This document shows, piece by piece, positions 1-12,555 of a stretch of 64,000 nt of DNA (position 1 is its first letter; each line of letters opens with the position of its first letter). The stretch comes from Brachycybe producta (taxonomy: Eukaryota; Arthropoda; Diplopoda; Playtdesmida; Andrognathidae). Location of the stretch: positions 5,931,722 through 5,995,721 of the forward strand of contig JAUPFP010000001.1 in NCBI GenBank assembly GCA_036925085.1. The letters are read 5' to 3'. The position numbers and the translations under genes are program-made. The notes under the pieces are model-generated. The model was not told where the DNA came from, searched no databases, and saw only the letters and a program-made list of their open reading frames with translations.

Positions 1-1660
1 TCTCTCTTCACTATATTATGTTCTGGGTATAAATAAATTTGTCACGTGCTGATAATTAAGGTTGTTTTGGACGCACTTTTAGAACTAAAAGACTGCATTC
101 CACTTCAAGTAATTGGTGACGAATGTTTGCCACCTCTATGGAGGTAGCATGGCGCCATCTACCATGCATTTACACAAGTATTTTTTTATGGAGCCCTGAA
201 GTTCCCTTTCAGAAAATGCAGGCTTTTTTTAGCCCATTTTCACATGTTTCTGAACAAAAAAAGTTCCTCCTAATAATAATTATTCAATTTTTTTATTTAT
301 GATCCTATATAGCGCCAAAGGCATTGTATAATATTATAATGTCTAATTGTTTTTTTCTCTCTCTTATTTCAGTTGCAATTATGTACAAAAGAAATTCAAA
401 TTGGATCTAATCAGAGCCACATTTGCATCAAAACAAAAGTTTCATAACCCAATCAATCATTTGGAACCTGTAAGGATGATCACCTCAGTCACCCTTTCAG
501 ACTTTTTCAATGTATGTATGTGTGTGACCTACGGACATGTCACGTGTTTCAAAACAAAAGAGACCAACAACAAAAAAAGGGTATTTTAGGTCAGTGAATA
601 AAAATAAATCTCTCATTTTAAATCATATATTTGACGTTTACTTTAAGGACACTCAAAACGTACCGCCTCCTCCTCCTCCTCCTCCTTATTGACAACCCTA
701 GGGCCTTCTCAATCTCTAGACAACCCACTTTAAACCTCCTTTACTCCACCTACCAAAATACATTAACAATAAAAACTTAATCCTCTGGTTGAAAACTTGA
801 CTCATGAACTCATTATAATCTCTTGATCAAACATAGGCGAAACATGACCGGACACACTGGACACTCTGAGAGTTCTTCTTCAAGTGTATTGGAAACATGG
901 ACCATTCCGAACTTTTTCAAAGAATTATACGGCCAATCTAGTATATAATGAAATTGTAAGAAGAGGAGGAGGAGAGGGCTGGGGAATCCTCTATTCAGGA
1001 GGGAATAACAACTCCTCAAAAAATAGCAATACAATTTGCAAAAGCCGCAAAGATGACACATTGGTAGGAATTCTTCCTATAATAAGTGGAACATGTATTG
1101 CACTGAGGTCTTTATTTGAAAATTGAAACAAAACACCGTTTTTTTGAAGGAGGATTTGAGAACTGTGAAATGTTTTTTTCAGTGTAAACGACTCAGAACG
1201 GAGTCACAATTTATGACAAAATCCGAGAACAAAATAGTAATAATTCAACAATTAGGATTTACTTACTGTACAGAGTGATCCAAAAGAAATGCTCAATATG
1301 AAATTACGAATTGTGGTAGAAATTATAATAAATAATTAAACTTTTTTTTCTGTAATTATCATGAAACTCATATATAAAACCAAAATTGATATCTTTCAAA
1401 ATTAAGTATTTATAGACAAAAATTAAACATTAATCATTTATATAAAATTGGATCATTTTGAAACTGACATAAAAAGCTTATTTTAAAAGATATCATCATG
1501 AAAATAGTATTAAGTGATCGAGCAAACTTTCTACTTTTTAAAACACTTTCAAGTTTCCCTTAACTTTACATTTAAATTTTTGAAAATCAGAATAAAAAAA
1601 TGATTTCAAGGGACGTTTACACTTTAAAACCAGATTTATTTATGAATAATTGATAATTAA
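1..1660. other. AT-rich intergenic DNA, no gene seen
   Basis: No reading frame here has a recognisable domain or convincing splice sites. There is a short run of CTC triplets near 667-687 and poly-A/T tracts. The stretch around 1385-1610 resembles the short elements at 9.7, 13.6 and 37.4 kb: shared wording includes TATCTTTCAAAAT and AAAACACTTTCAAGTTTC. Confidence 0.6.
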
Positions 1661-1989
1661 TAAGGCTCGGATTTTTATGCCAAATATCAAGCAAATGTTT
1701 CTCAATTTGTGGCCCACCAAGTGCCGATTGGGAAGTAATCATCATCATCATCAGAGAACAACTGCAATTATGCTTTTTTCTAATCAAAAAGGCTAAATGT
1801 CTAATTAGTAATTACTATCAGTTATCAACTAGAGTTCTAGCCTTTAACCAGTGTTTTTGATTGACCCCCCCCCCCCCCCCCCCAAATAATTGTTGATTGC
1901 TCTAAAGGGAATTGTTACTTCATATTTTTACTTGGCCCACAAATTGAGAAACATTTGCTTGATATTTTTGCATAAAAATCTGAGCCCTG
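1661..1989. repeat. hAT-type MITE (family A, copy 1)
   Basis: Terminal inverted repeats begin AAGGCTCGGATTTTTATG and end CATAAAAATCTGAGCCCT. Both ends continue inward with the shared stretch around TTTCTCAATTTGTGGCCC. The flanking 8-mers ATAATTAA (1653-1660) and ATAATTAT (1990-1997) differ at one base, as expected for an aged 8-bp target-site duplication. There is no coding capacity. A run of 19 C lies inside at 1865-1883. Related copies sit at 6225-6504 and 42548-42857. An 8-bp duplication and a TAGGG-like terminus are features of the hAT superfamily. Confidence 0.75.
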
Positions 1990-1997
1990 ATAATTAT

Positions 1998-4730
1998 ATA
2001 GAAACATTTACAATTAAAACGAAACGATTCTAAAAAACTGAAATATTTTGATTTCAGTAAAAAAAAAACAATCACAGGAAAAACCGAGATATGTTCCTCT
2101 CCAAGGGCCAAGACAAGTTACTATTTTAAGTCCATGTCCCAATGGAGTTAAACTTTAATCCAAAATGTCCTAAGGAAGTTCATCATGTGGTTTCTACTCA
2201 TCATTGCTCATCAGAAGAATAAGAATTTTCTTGTAAGGGTTTTCTTCTAATTTTGTGACAACTTTAAAACAACTGCTTTTTACCCCCCATTTTTAGGTCG
2301 GTTTTTGTTGGTAATACCTCAAAGTACTGTACGGGTCATTCTCTACTTTGGCACATATGGTCATTATTGGTGCACCCTCATGTGGAAAATGGGTGCTCCA
2401 TTCAATGATGATGCTTGACTTTGATCATTTGCCGGTATGCTTTTGACCAAGAGGATCAGTCAATCTCCTTTACATTATTGGACTCCCTTTTTTTAAACAC
2501 TATTGGAACCATTTTTGTTCACCAAAAAAAATCTGGGCCTCAAGGCTAAGAGAAGAAAAAAAGGGGTTTTTAAGGGTGGTTGGTCATTGTTGGTTCTTGT
2601 TGTCAATTCAAATAGAAAAAATTTAAATGAATGGATCTGATGGATGAGTGAAACACAAGAGAGAAACATGTTTTAGGTTTTTTCTTTCCTGGAAATTCAA
2701 AAGCAAACTTAAAAAATAAAGTACAAGTTAAAGTTTTAAGTGTGGATGGAATTCATGTGAAATTGATAATTGTTTTATTCTGTGTGTGTCCGCTAATTAT
2801 TTACATAAAAACAGGTAAACTAAAAACAAAGTTTATTTCAAATTTTAAAGTGTACTTTTATTTGGTTTTCTTTCAGTCAAGTAAATATATTATTGTTGGT
2901 TGTAAACAAGATTATTTTTGTTGTGTTACTAAACAAAGCAAGTTGCTTAATGCCGAAAGTTTTGTTCAGACTAGCAGGTTAATCTAGGTTAAAGTAAGGT
3001 CACTCTCTTAACTGCGCGTGTGCCTTGTTCAAATGCACCAATCAAAGCAGATGACACTTCAGTGACTGCATATACTGCACGTGCGCAGATACAGTGCCAC
3101 CTTACCTTAACCTACATTACACTGTAGCTGCAGTTCTACTACTAAAATTAACTGCAGTTACAAGTGACTTTGGTGTGTTTAAATTAAATGTTCCTGTTTT
3201 ATACAGTTGTGCATTTTTGTGAAATTTTCACTCTTCATTCAGTCAAAAATTGAGTGTTCTTCTTACTGTCCGACATGTCGTTTGTAAGGCTAAATTGGTT
3301 TAAACACAGGAAGTGACGTATTTAACCATTCAATACTGTGGTTAACCACATTTTGGTCTATGCAGTTGAGAATTATAACATCATTGTTCAGAAATTTGAC
3401 CGTGGTTAATGTAACCACATTTGTTTCCATTAGAAAAATAGGATTTCCAACTAATACCAGTACGCGCAATGTATGCAAAAGTGTAGTATGTGCACGCTGT
3501 AGGGTCTAGCTCTTAATCTACATTAAAACTCACTATCTGAAGTTCTGAACCAGGCTGAAGAATTAATGCAGTTATCCATTTTCTAATAGCAACAATTAAA
3601 CCTTTTTGACATTTCTTCTATTCTTAATTCTTGTTTCTATACAGTTCTTCAAACAAATACCAATAATTTAAATTTGCACAATTTTGCAATTAGTGCCTCT
3701 TTAATTTCAAACTATTTATTTCTTAATTCTTGTCGAATCCATTTTGTGTATTTATTTATATATACATACATGTAAGATATACTGTTCAAGGTGGACAACA
3801 GTGTGGATGAGGGTGCAATGGGTCAACATGTTTTGGACACCAGTTTCCCCTCCTTCATCTCTTTCTCCATGTTTAACCTGATTCACCCACCCGCCACCCC
3901 TGCCCACAATTACATTTACCACCCCCATTGAGAGGAGGAGGAGGAGGAGAACAACGACAGTGAGGGAGGGAATCCCGAGGAAAGAAAACTACAACCCCAT
4001 TGAGATCCAAAAAGTGCCGACAAAAAACCTTCAAGTTTAACCCCCGTTGAGCACGAAAAAAAAAGGAAACTTCTATCTCAACTGAAGCTGAGCAATTCGG
4101 CAATGGACATCCTGTGGCGCGACCAACTTTCAAGAATGTATACAATGTACGTGTTCACACACACACACACAAACACACACAAGAGAACACGATCAGTAAT
4201 AATCATCAAAATGACAAATATCGTCGACGGTACGATATTAAAAAGTAGAAAACCATCTTCTCTATTGCTATAAACAGTAAATTTCTTTAAACATTGGTTT
4301 AAGAAGCGGTTTAAAAAGAGTAGAATACCGAACTTTGTAAAGAACCAACAAAAACTTTATGTTTACCAACAAAAAGAGGCTAAAAAAACGGTACAACCGT
4401 GCCACTGCTAACTTTTATAGTAGACGTTAGACCTCTAGCCTCTAACTAGTTTCTTTTCTTAATAAAATATAGAATATTATTTAGCTAAAGACATTTTAAT
4501 GCTTTGCATATTTGGTTGCATTTTGAGAAGTTTTAAAAAGTTGAAATGCAAACTTCGACATGGAACCTCCGTGTTTTAAACCAACAGAGGTTGGTGTACT
4601 TGTTGGTCCAATGATTGTTGATTGATGATTATCAATGGCTGATATATTATGATTTTTGAGAATAAAGTGGGGGAATTATTGGGAAATCTGTATTTTGGCA
4701 ACATTTCCCCAGCTGCTAACGTTTTGCCAA
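1998..4730. other. Intergenic DNA with one small inverted-repeat element
   Basis: Apart from the element at 2979-3122, I see no gene. Between 3285 and 3520 a GTGGTTAACCACA-type palindrome and neighbouring partial inverted copies suggest another eroded element. A CA-rich microsatellite lies near 4157-4182. Confidence 0.5.
2979..3122. repeat. Short inverted-repeat element (MITE-like)
   Basis: The left arm (TTAATCTAGGTTAAAGTAAG) is matched, inverted and imperfect, by the right arm (CTTACCTTAACCTACATTAC). Both arms continue inward with GCGCGTGTGC / GCACGTGCGC. No clear target duplication is visible, so the superfamily is unassigned. Confidence 0.6.
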
Positions 4731-4731
4731 C

Positions 4732-4836
4732 ATAGATTCGTACTTTTGGCCAATCTACGTTTTCCAAAGTACGACTCTTATACCTACTTTGGAAAACGTA
4801 GATTCGTACTTTGGAAAACGTAGATTCGTACTTTGG
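4732..4836. repeat. Local snap-back cluster of a 20-25 bp unit
   Basis: The motif CGTAGATTCGTACTTTGG is present in several direct copies. One inverted copy (CCAATCTACGTTTTCCAAAG) lies between them, so the segment can fold into alternative hairpins. No gene overlaps it. Confidence 0.7.
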
Positions 4837-5072
4837 GCCAACAATGTCGCGCTACTTGGGATACTTTTTTTTTTTTAAAAAAATTGTTTTGCTCACTACG
4901 CGTGCAGAACTTCCACGTAATTCTAACCTCTAAAAAGGTCATGTACTACACAAATCCAAAGAATCTCAGGATAATTTTCTTTTTGGAAAACTTAGTGAAA
5001 CGCAATTTAATATTTAGTCAGAACCTGAATACTTCACCGAGGTCCACTACGAGAATGTCAAAAAACAAACTA

Positions 5073-5202
5073 CAGTAGAGTCTGGACAATCGAGATCTCG
5101 GTAATCCGGACCGGCTTTTAAATTAATATGCTTTTTATTATTCCTGATTATCTGACCAGGTCCGCTGGTCCCATTTTAATCCAGATAATCAAGATTCTAC
5201 TG
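5073..5202. repeat. Tigger/pogo-like MITE
   Basis: It begins CAGTAGAGTCTGGACAATCG after a TA dinucleotide and ends AATCAAGATTCTACTG. The ends form imperfect inverted repeats of the CAGTAGAATCTCGATTATCC type used by pogo/Tigger elements. At 130 bp it has no coding capacity. A longer relative is at 45013-45500. Confidence 0.65.
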
Positions 5203-5509
5203 AGTGTATGTCCACCATCAGAGATGCTTCTGTACTTAAATCGTTGCCACATTCGATGTTTTCTACAAAATATTTGATGTGTGTGTGTCTGAACCCTGTG
5301 GTCATCAACCCTCATGTCACATGATCAACAAAAATATCAATTAATCATATCGAACTATGAGTATATATGTAAACCATATAACAAATCTAAACATACAGGT
5401 GTCATCTGTGCTTGCAATTGTACTGGCAGCTGTATGTGGGCCCCTGGGAAGACTGTTAATGAATGAGGGTATATAGTTGTGGTGATTATTGATGGGGGAA
5501 CAAGAAGGG

Positions 5510-5538
5510 GGTAGGTAGGTTAGGTAGGTAGGTAGGTT
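5510..5538. repeat. GGTA microsatellite
   Basis: About seven near-perfect tandem copies of the tetranucleotide GGTA/TAGG, interrupted once. Confidence 0.8.
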
Positions 5539-6224
5539 ATAAGAGGGTAGCTAAGGGTAGTGACTGAGAGGGGGGTGTAGGGTAAATAATGTAAAAAGGT
5601 TTCACATTATACAAAGAACGCAAAATGCGGTGCTTGTTAACAACATCCACTTTTCCAATGGAAGAACAAACACATAATGGCGGCAAATATATTATCCATT
5701 CATGATAATGTATGTGTTTGCAACAAAAAAAAAAGATTTACACCTCCTTAAATTGTGCTTACTTATTATATGTATATACCTGTTTAGAATAATACCTGGA
5801 AATTCAACTCTCTCTCAAATAGATTTCACGTAAAAAAAACACAAAAGATTTGCCCCACAAATACAACTTGACAGGCTCAAAACGTTCCAAAAAGGTTATT
5901 AGAACTAAACCTAGAAGAAAGTGTCAAATTCTGGTGCCACTTTCAGTATATGGTACAAAATACTGTTTAATTCTGCCACAATTTTATAATATGGAACTTG
6001 AAAGTCTGTTGCTTTTTTATTCTCTAATAAGTGAAAGTTTATTAGAAACTAAAAGAGTACACCAGGATTAACCAGGATTTAATTCTGCCACAATTTTTAT
6101 AATATGGAACTTGAAAAAGTCTCTTGCTTTTTATTCTCTAATAACTGAAAGTCTATTAAAAACTAGAAGAGTAAATCAATATAATATAAAAATTATCTTA
6201 CAGGTATATAGACTCTTCTATTGG

Positions 6225-6504
6225 TATGTCAGATTTTTATGCAATGTCAATCAAATGTTTCTTTCAATCTGTGGCCCAAGGGCGATGGAAAAGAAGAAAA
6301 AACCTTCACATTTTACAATCCAACCCACTTGTTAGAGGCTAGAAGTCTAGTAGACAACTGACAGTAACCAAGCCTTTTTGATTTAAAAAAGAGCATAATC
6401 TAATTGCAGTTGTTCTAATGATGATGATAATTACTACACAATTTGCGCTTGGGCCACAAATTGAGAAACACTTGCTTTGATACTGCATAAAAATCCGAGC
6501 CCTA
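6225..6504. repeat. hAT-type MITE (family A, degraded copy)
   Basis: The right end (TGCATAAAAATCCGAGCCCT) and the inner stretch TTTCTTTCAATCTGTGGCCC match the elements at 1661-1989 and 42548-42857. The left tip is eroded, so no target duplication can be read. A TGA triplet array (6505-6524) abuts the right end. Confidence 0.7.
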
Positions 6505-7245
6505 ATGATGATGATGATGATGATAAATGCTGTTGAGGCTGATTACCACCTATACTGTATATATCAACAGAGATTAACGCCTAAACCAAGTAATAAGTAC
6601 TAATAACAGTGAATAATCATTATTTCCATTAAAGGTTGAATATAAGCAAACAAAACCTAAAATTGCCTGAGGAACAGGAATGACAGGAGAAGGAGTGAAA
6701 CATTGCTCCTTTTAACATGAGAAGGGGGTAAAAGAAAAAGACAAAACGATGGAGGGATTTAAGGTTAGGTGGGGGGCGGAGATGAACAGATTTGTCAATG
6801 TTACTTTGAGGCGGAGACCTCATTATGAATATATATAACCCCCTCTATCTCCACCCTAGCCCACCCCTTAACACCCTTCATAAGAATAAGGAATAAGCCT
6901 TAAGGAAAAAAGAGGAGGAGGAGGACATGGACATGGGTTGGGATGAGACCGCCCATTGTAAATGCCGGCAATTCAAACGTTTTTTTTTGGGCAGGGTCAC
7001 TCTAAACTCAACACAATACTGACCCCTGGCATGTTAGTTCACTACTCCTCCTACCCACCCTTTAGGGAGGAGAGGCCCTGTAAAAGAGACTAAAAAAGTA
7101 AATTTCTTCTGAAAGATTCTAAGTTGGGACAACATCCTCAAAATTTATTTCAGGTCTCACATTCAATTTAGAAGGACAGGACAGTGAGGACACACATCAC
7201 CATCAGTCAGTCAGTCAAGTCTCAAGAATTTATAAGTTATCTACG

Positions 7246-10200
7246 ATGGCCTCTACAGTGGTCCAATCTATACCAAATCACTTTCAGGTACTTTTTTTTA
7301 TAAAAGCAAATTTTAATGTATCATAAATGAGGTATTATAACGCTTAAGGAATTTAAAACTTCAGGAATTAACATGTATTTTTTAAAAACAAAACAAAAAT
7401 AATTGCATATTTTACAGTGAAAACCGTTTAACACGAAAAATCGGATAACATTAGATATAATAATATATTTTCGATTTGGACTCTTAGAATAGCATAAAAA
7501 TTCCTTTTTTGATACGAAAAACGGAAAGAAAAAAAATATTCTGGATCCCTTAGCATTTCGTGTTAAAAGGTTTCTCATTTAATTATATTTGATGTTTCTG
7601 GTAATTTAAATTTTTTTTTAGTAATTTACGGTTAATAAAGAAATTGTATAAAATAGGTTTTCTTTCAATTTTTTTTAAGTCAATTCATTAAATCATTAAT
7701 TTTTACTTCATTTTTTTTTAATTTTTACTCCAATATGTGAAATGCAAATGCATTAAAATTATATTTGTTCATTTTCATAAAAATTGCAATTACTATTAAC
7801 ATTTATTTGAAAAAAATGTGTAAATTATGTAATACATATTTTTTTTAATAAATAATTTCCTAAAACCTTTAATACCTCTAAATTATAAAAGATTAATGCT
7901 TTTTGTATTCAAGAAGACTAGTTAAGAGGCTAAAGTTCTCATAGTTACTCTACAAGTAGCCTAGTGTTGTATTTTGTAAGTTAACTCTAGCCTCTAACTC
8001 AAGACTCTTTGGATTGCAAAAAGCATACAGTGGAAAACGTTTAACATGAAATGAAAGGAACCAGAATAATTTTTCGTGTTAACAAAACAAGAGCCGAACC
8101 GAACACATATTTCGTATTAAACGGGTTTTCATTGTATTTCTTTTTTACCTTAAAAAAAATAAGACACAATTATTTAAAGTAAAATCTAAATTAACAAAAA
8201 TTGACTTTTTTATTCAAATTTTTCTATCAATTTCAATTATCAATTTAGAGTGGTGGTCTATTGCACAGTGGATCTTCACTTGCAATGTTAGCCGCATCCG
8301 CAACGGCATGTTCTTCTCGTAATAACAAGACGGTGGTCGGTGCCGGTGGCGCAGTTACTTCACCATATCATCACCCTCATGTTTATCCATGGACGACAGT
8401 GGCAACGACGGCTCCTTACACTTTAAGCGAACTCTCCATTACAACAATGTCACCTCATCCTCGTTATCATCATCATCATCCTCATTCCCATCATCATCTT
8501 CATCATCCAGGGTTTCATCCTCATCAGATGACGGCTTCGACACCATCGAATTTTCATGGCATGTCTCCTTACGAACCACTAACACCGCCGGCAGCATCAT
8601 CACCACCGACCAACGTTCAGGCTGAAATTCTGACGGCAACGTCTTCAACGACTCCACCTACATCGCCACCGTCAGTGACAGCAGTTGCTGCTGCAGTTCT
8701 CTCTTTGGATAAATTTTTACAACAACATTCTACCATCAAACCATCATCAGGTCGGTATAGAGGCGTTTCATTTTTGTTTCATTTTCAAGCAACTTATGAC
8801 AGGTGTGACGTGGCTAGCCCTTTGGCGCCACCGTTTCGACTCTGTTGAGCCGGTGTTGGTGCCGCCGACTCTGTTGGCGGGCCAGCCACTAGGGATTGCT
8901 TTGATTTTACCGCTCGCGACATTTATTGTACGACCGATCCAATCACTCTTGTTAGTTCACAAAAATACTTCGCACTCTCGGGAATCTTCGGTATGGGGCG
9001 TGACGACGTCGATGGCACTGCTATTGTTCTCTGTTCGTTATCTGGAGGTTCCAAGCAGAGGGACTCAGTGTCCGAGTGCCTCTGTTGGTTCCTTGATTTG
9101 GTGGGATTTGAAACCCCGAAATGACCACACAACACTTTATGCCCCAATTGAGGTAGATAAAAGTATAAAATCTCTTTACTCAGTTACTTTTACATAAAAC
9201 TCTTAACTTAGTCAGGGCTGTTTCGGTCTGAACAATCTTGAAATCGCTGACTAACTGTCTAGTTCGATCTCTCTCTCTCTCTCTCTCTCTCCAAACTGTC
9301 CTCACACATAAGTCGCACAGCACTTTCGTTCGGTCTATTGAGAGGGGCGACTGTCACCTCAGGGCTCAATGATTGACCAAGTGGGCCAATCATTGCCCTG
9401 GGCTGAGAATATTACCTTATAAGGAAAGGTATTTTTGGGACTCTTCTCCCAATTCTCACGGTTCGACTGGGTTCTACGAATTCACACAGAATTCGGGCCA
9501 CCCAAGACTGGACATCTGTGTACCAAGGGGTGCCATACTGACAGAAAGGAATTTCTACTTCGTGTTCCACCATTCTGTCTGTACATGGTGTCACACAGGA
9601 TTATGACAAGATTTTATCTGAAACTAGAAAAGTGTAAACTGTTCTCGAAACTCGAACTCAAATCTCTGTTTATCATATCTTGAATAAATTTTAAAAAATA
9701 TACTAGAAAGTGTTTTAGAAACTAGAATGGTAGCTCAGTCACTTAAGGGTCATTTTCAAGTTGATTATCTTTTAAAATAAGCTTTTTATATGTCAGTTTG
9801 AAAATTATTTAACTTTAAGCAGATCTGATATTGTTTTCATTTTCAAGAGCAAAATTAAGACAAACTTGAAAGTGTTTTAGAAAGTAGGACAGCTCAATCA
9901 CCTTTAAAATTGTAATTTCTTGTTGATATCTTTCAAAATAAACTATTTGTCTGTTTGAAATTTTTGTTATAAAAATTTTGAAAAATAATATCAAGAAAAT
10001 TATTTCTAGCTTTTTCAAAAGAAATCTTGAAAATCTTTCATATGTTGCTTCAATCTCTTTTCACACCATGTTAAAAAATGAAACCTATTTCGAGTTTTTC
10101 GAAGACAATTTCTTGTAATTTTATTAACAAATATATTTAATTAATTGCAATGCAGGAATGCACCACACCCATCCTCAGTGTCATCATCCACACCATATTT

Positions 10201-11021
10201 TTGGAGCAACATCAGCCATCGAAAGACCAATGATGTCTCAACAACTTTCTCATCAACATCTTCCATCAGAAATGGACACTGCATCTGCAACATCTTGCTG
10301 GTGGAGCCATCATCAGACTACAACAACTCCACTCAAACATCTCAACAATGTCGTTCATCCGACAACAAATGCCATTGTTTTCAATCAGAATACTGACATC
10401 CATTCCTATGATCTTCATCATCGTCACTCTCATTCTGGAACATCTTTCGTAACAAAATCCAACGTGGACATGGCAACCAATCCTACATCTCCAACGGTTG
10501 TTGCAGCGGCATCTACGAGAAGATGTCGCCGTTGTCGCTGTCCAAACTGTCAGGACACAAGTAGCACATTGAGTTCGAGTTCTACCAAGAAGAAGCAGCA
10601 TGTTTGCCATGTACCGGGTTGCGGTAAAGTTTACGGAAAAACATCTCATCTGAAAGCACATCTACGATGGCATTCCGGAGAAAGACCATTTGTATGTAAC
10701 TGGCTCTTTTGCGGAAAGAGTTTCACGCGTTCTGACGAACTACAGCGGCATCTGAGAACTCACACCGGAGAAAAACGTTTTGCGTGTCAAGAATGTGGTA
10801 AAAGGTTTATGAGAAGCGATCATCTGAGCAAACATTCGAAGACGCACGAATATTCACGTCAGATGTCTAACACCAACACGAGCAACAATGGAAAACGTGA
10901 AGTGGGCGCCATAAAAAGTGGTGATTCTGATATTGACATTGTTAACTTGGATAATGGAGAACGAACCACGATGAGTTCGAATCACATTCAATTGAACTGC
11001 GTTCCCAGAATTCCATGTTAA
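7246..11021 (+). CDS. Sp/buttonhead-family zinc-finger transcription factor
   Basis: Sequence-specific nuclear transcription factor that binds GC/GT boxes. Proposed exons are 7246-7287, 8249-8750 and 10156-11021, giving 469 residues; phases agree at both junctions (0 and 1). Residues about 331-413 form three C2H2 fingers in the Sp arrangement, starting [20 protein letters not shown], with TGEK-type linkers. A Btd box (CRRCRCPNC) at about 303-312 precedes them, which is diagnostic of Sp rather than KLF proteins. Near the N-terminus SSLAMLAAS resembles an Sp box, followed by His-, Ser- and Thr-rich low-complexity sequence. Finger wording ([20 protein letters not shown]) is nearest to Sp5/buttonhead and Sp6-9, not Sp1-4; I cannot separate these further. 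The 14-residue first exon is inferred from its GTACTT donor and in-phase fit; starting at Met 8286 in exon 2 would be the alternative. A candidate poly(A) signal is at 11154. Confidence 0.92.
7415..7579. repeat. pogo-like MITE (CAGTGAAAACCG family), in Sp intron 1
   Basis: It starts CAGTGAAAACCGTTTAACAC after TA and ends in an inverted, decayed version (TTTCGTGTTAAAAGGTTTCT) followed by TA. Non-coding. Relatives are at 8028-8134 and 11253-11527. Confidence 0.65.
8028..8134. repeat. pogo-like MITE (CAGTGAAAACCG family), in Sp intron 1
   Basis: The left end CAGTGGAAAACGTTTAACAT is preceded by TA. The right end TATTAAACGGGTTTTCATTG is followed by TA. The arms are inverted repeats of each other. 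It ends about 110 bp before the exon 2 acceptor of the Sp gene. Confidence 0.7.
8804..9595. mobile_element. Solo LTR (Gypsy-type ends) in Sp intron 2
   Basis: A 792-bp block starts TGTGACGTGG and ends GTGTCACA, so its termini are TGTGAC...GTCACA inverted repeats with TG...CA ends. It is flanked by CAGG on both sides (8800-8803 and 9596-9599), a 4-bp target-site duplication. Base composition is visibly more GC-rich than the surrounding intron. It contains a TATA-like TATAAAA at 9164-9170 and a CT microsatellite near 9267-9291. No gag or pol lies next to it, so it is best read as a solo LTR left by recombination. The superfamily call rests on the short duplication and the TGTGAC terminus only. 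Confidence 0.75.
9690..10000. repeat. Two direct half-copies of an inverted-repeat element
   Basis: GAAAGTGTTTTAGAAACTAG-type sequence followed by a GTAGCTCAGTCACTTAA-like stretch occurs twice (about 9705-9840 and 9866-9990). It resembles one arm of the element at 13577-13788. It lies in Sp intron 2, upstream of exon 3. Confidence 0.55.
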
Positions 11022-11252
11022 ACACCTATAGGTGGATTATACACTTAAAATTCTACAGAGGATTTTTGTTTGATTAAAATCACATTTTTTTAAAACAAAA
11101 AATATCAATTTTTCAGATTTTTATTTCAGAATTTTTTTTATTGTAAATTAATTAATAAAAATGTTTTCATCAAATTTTAATTTTTTTAGATAAATAATTT
11201 GGAATTTCATTTACTGATTTATTTTAAAGTTCTTTGTGAATTAAATATAAAA

Positions 11253-11527
11253 CAGTGAAAACCGTCTAACATGAAAATAATAATAATAATAGGCTTAAAA
11301 ATAATAGCATTAAATATTTGTCGTTTAACACGAAAAAATATTTCTGTCGCCACCATTTCGTGTTATACGATTTTCATTGCATTTTCAAATCTTAATTTCA
11401 AATATTTTTTTTAGAGGAGATTAGAATATATTTTGTGTTAAACGAATTTCGTGTTAAAAGAAATAATTATTATGCTATTCTAAGAGGCCAAAATAGAATA
11501 TAATTTCGTGTTATCCAGTTTCCACTG
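11253..11527. repeat. Composite pogo-like MITE
   Basis: The left end CAGTGAAAACCGTCTAACAT and right end GTGTTATCCAGTTTCCACTG are inverted relatives of the 7415 and 8028 elements. An extra internal end (ACACGAAAAAATA...TTTCATTG near 11330-11383) suggests two copies joined or nested. It lies just 3' of the Sp gene. Confidence 0.6.
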
Positions 11528-11805
11528 TAGTATTTGAATTTTACAAATGTGATTAAAATATTAATAATACATTGATTAATTTCTTAAAAATAATAAAAAT
11601 TACTTAATTTAAATAAAAAAAATTCCGAATTTTTTTAATTTTTGGTTAATTCTTCATGTGTGATTCAATTAAAACCAAAGAATGCATTTAAATTTTAAAC
11701 CTTTTTCATTAATATTTTTTTTTTGTAATTGATTAAAATAAATTGTTTATTTTAAATTGACATATTTCTCTTCTATTGTTTGTTCTTAGCAAGATACATA
11801 ATAAC

Positions 11806-12233
11806 TAGGGATAGGACATTCGAATCCCGCGAATCTTGAAAAATATTCGACATTCGAAAACTCGAATCTTCGCGCTTTTTTCGTCTTTCGACGAAATCTT
11901 TCAAATCCTACCTAACCTTTAAAAAAAAAACTATTAAAACTTTGGTTAAAATTAGTTTTAACTAGATTGACGTCCAATAGTAGCGTTCACTAACAAAAAA
12001 AAAACTCTGTCATTGTTGCAATTTCGGTGTTGTATTCGAATCACCAATATTACCTTATGGCGACCGTGAGTGCCACACTTGTTTTTTATTATTAATAATT
12101 TAATATTTAATATTATTTCATTTATTTGTATTTTCTTAATGAATAATATAGGATTCTTATATGAAGGATTCGAGGGATTCGAGAACCTTTTAGGATTCGA
12201 ATTCAAGAAAATTTAGCATTCGTCCCACCTCTA
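11806..12233. mobile_element. hAT-type non-autonomous element with perfect 8-bp TSD
   Basis: Ends are TAGGGATAGGACATTCGAAT and GCATTCGTCCCACCTCTA, which are imperfect inverted repeats. Both sides carry ATAATAAC (11798-11805 and 12234-12241), an exact 8-bp duplication. Length is 428 bp, with no long reading frame. A partial relative of its right end is at about 14870-14945. Confidence 0.85.
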
Positions 12234-12345
12234 ATAATAACAGAGAGGTAAATCAACTAAGAGCTTTTGCTATTAAGCATTTCGTGACCAAAGTAAGTGT
12301 TTCCAATAGATGGCGCAAACTGTACTTCGTACCTCAGTTACCAAT

Positions 12346-12555
12346 ACAGGCATTTAGAAATCGGGACGAACTTCAGTTGGTTCCGCCCTTTTTATGCATG
12401 ACGACCGGCAACTTCTAATTGGTTTGTTGTGTGGTTCGACGTTGAAAAGAGCGGGGCATGTAACGTCAGACTACATAACCAACCAATTAGAAGTTGCGTT
12501 CCTCATAAAAAGGGGCGGAGCCAACTGAAGTTCGTCCCGATTTCTAAATGCCTGT
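12346..12555. mobile_element. Palindromic MITE with perfect 9-bp TSD (copy 1)
   Basis: The 210-bp element starts ACAGGCATTTAGAAATCGGG and ends with the exact inverse (CCCGATTTCTAAATGCCTGT). The arms extend about 60 bp, to around the CAACTTCTAATTGGTTTGTT stretch. The flanking 9-mers GTTACCAAT (12337-12345 and 12556-12564) are identical. Nine-base duplications are typical of Mutator-like (MULE) elements. A second copy with its own 9-bp duplication is at 48933-49130, and a diverged relative at about 33458-33597. Confidence 0.88.

Noticed and set aside
8389-8657. Alternative frames on both strands overlapping Sp exon 2 (Ser-rich and Asp-rich)
   Set aside because: They are shadows of the ATC/TCA-rich coding sequence for the His/Ser-rich part of the Sp protein.
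8685-9197. Open frame of 170 residues running into Sp intron 2
   Set aside because: It starts inside exon 2 in another frame and continues through the solo LTR. No domain is seen and the LTR explains the composition.
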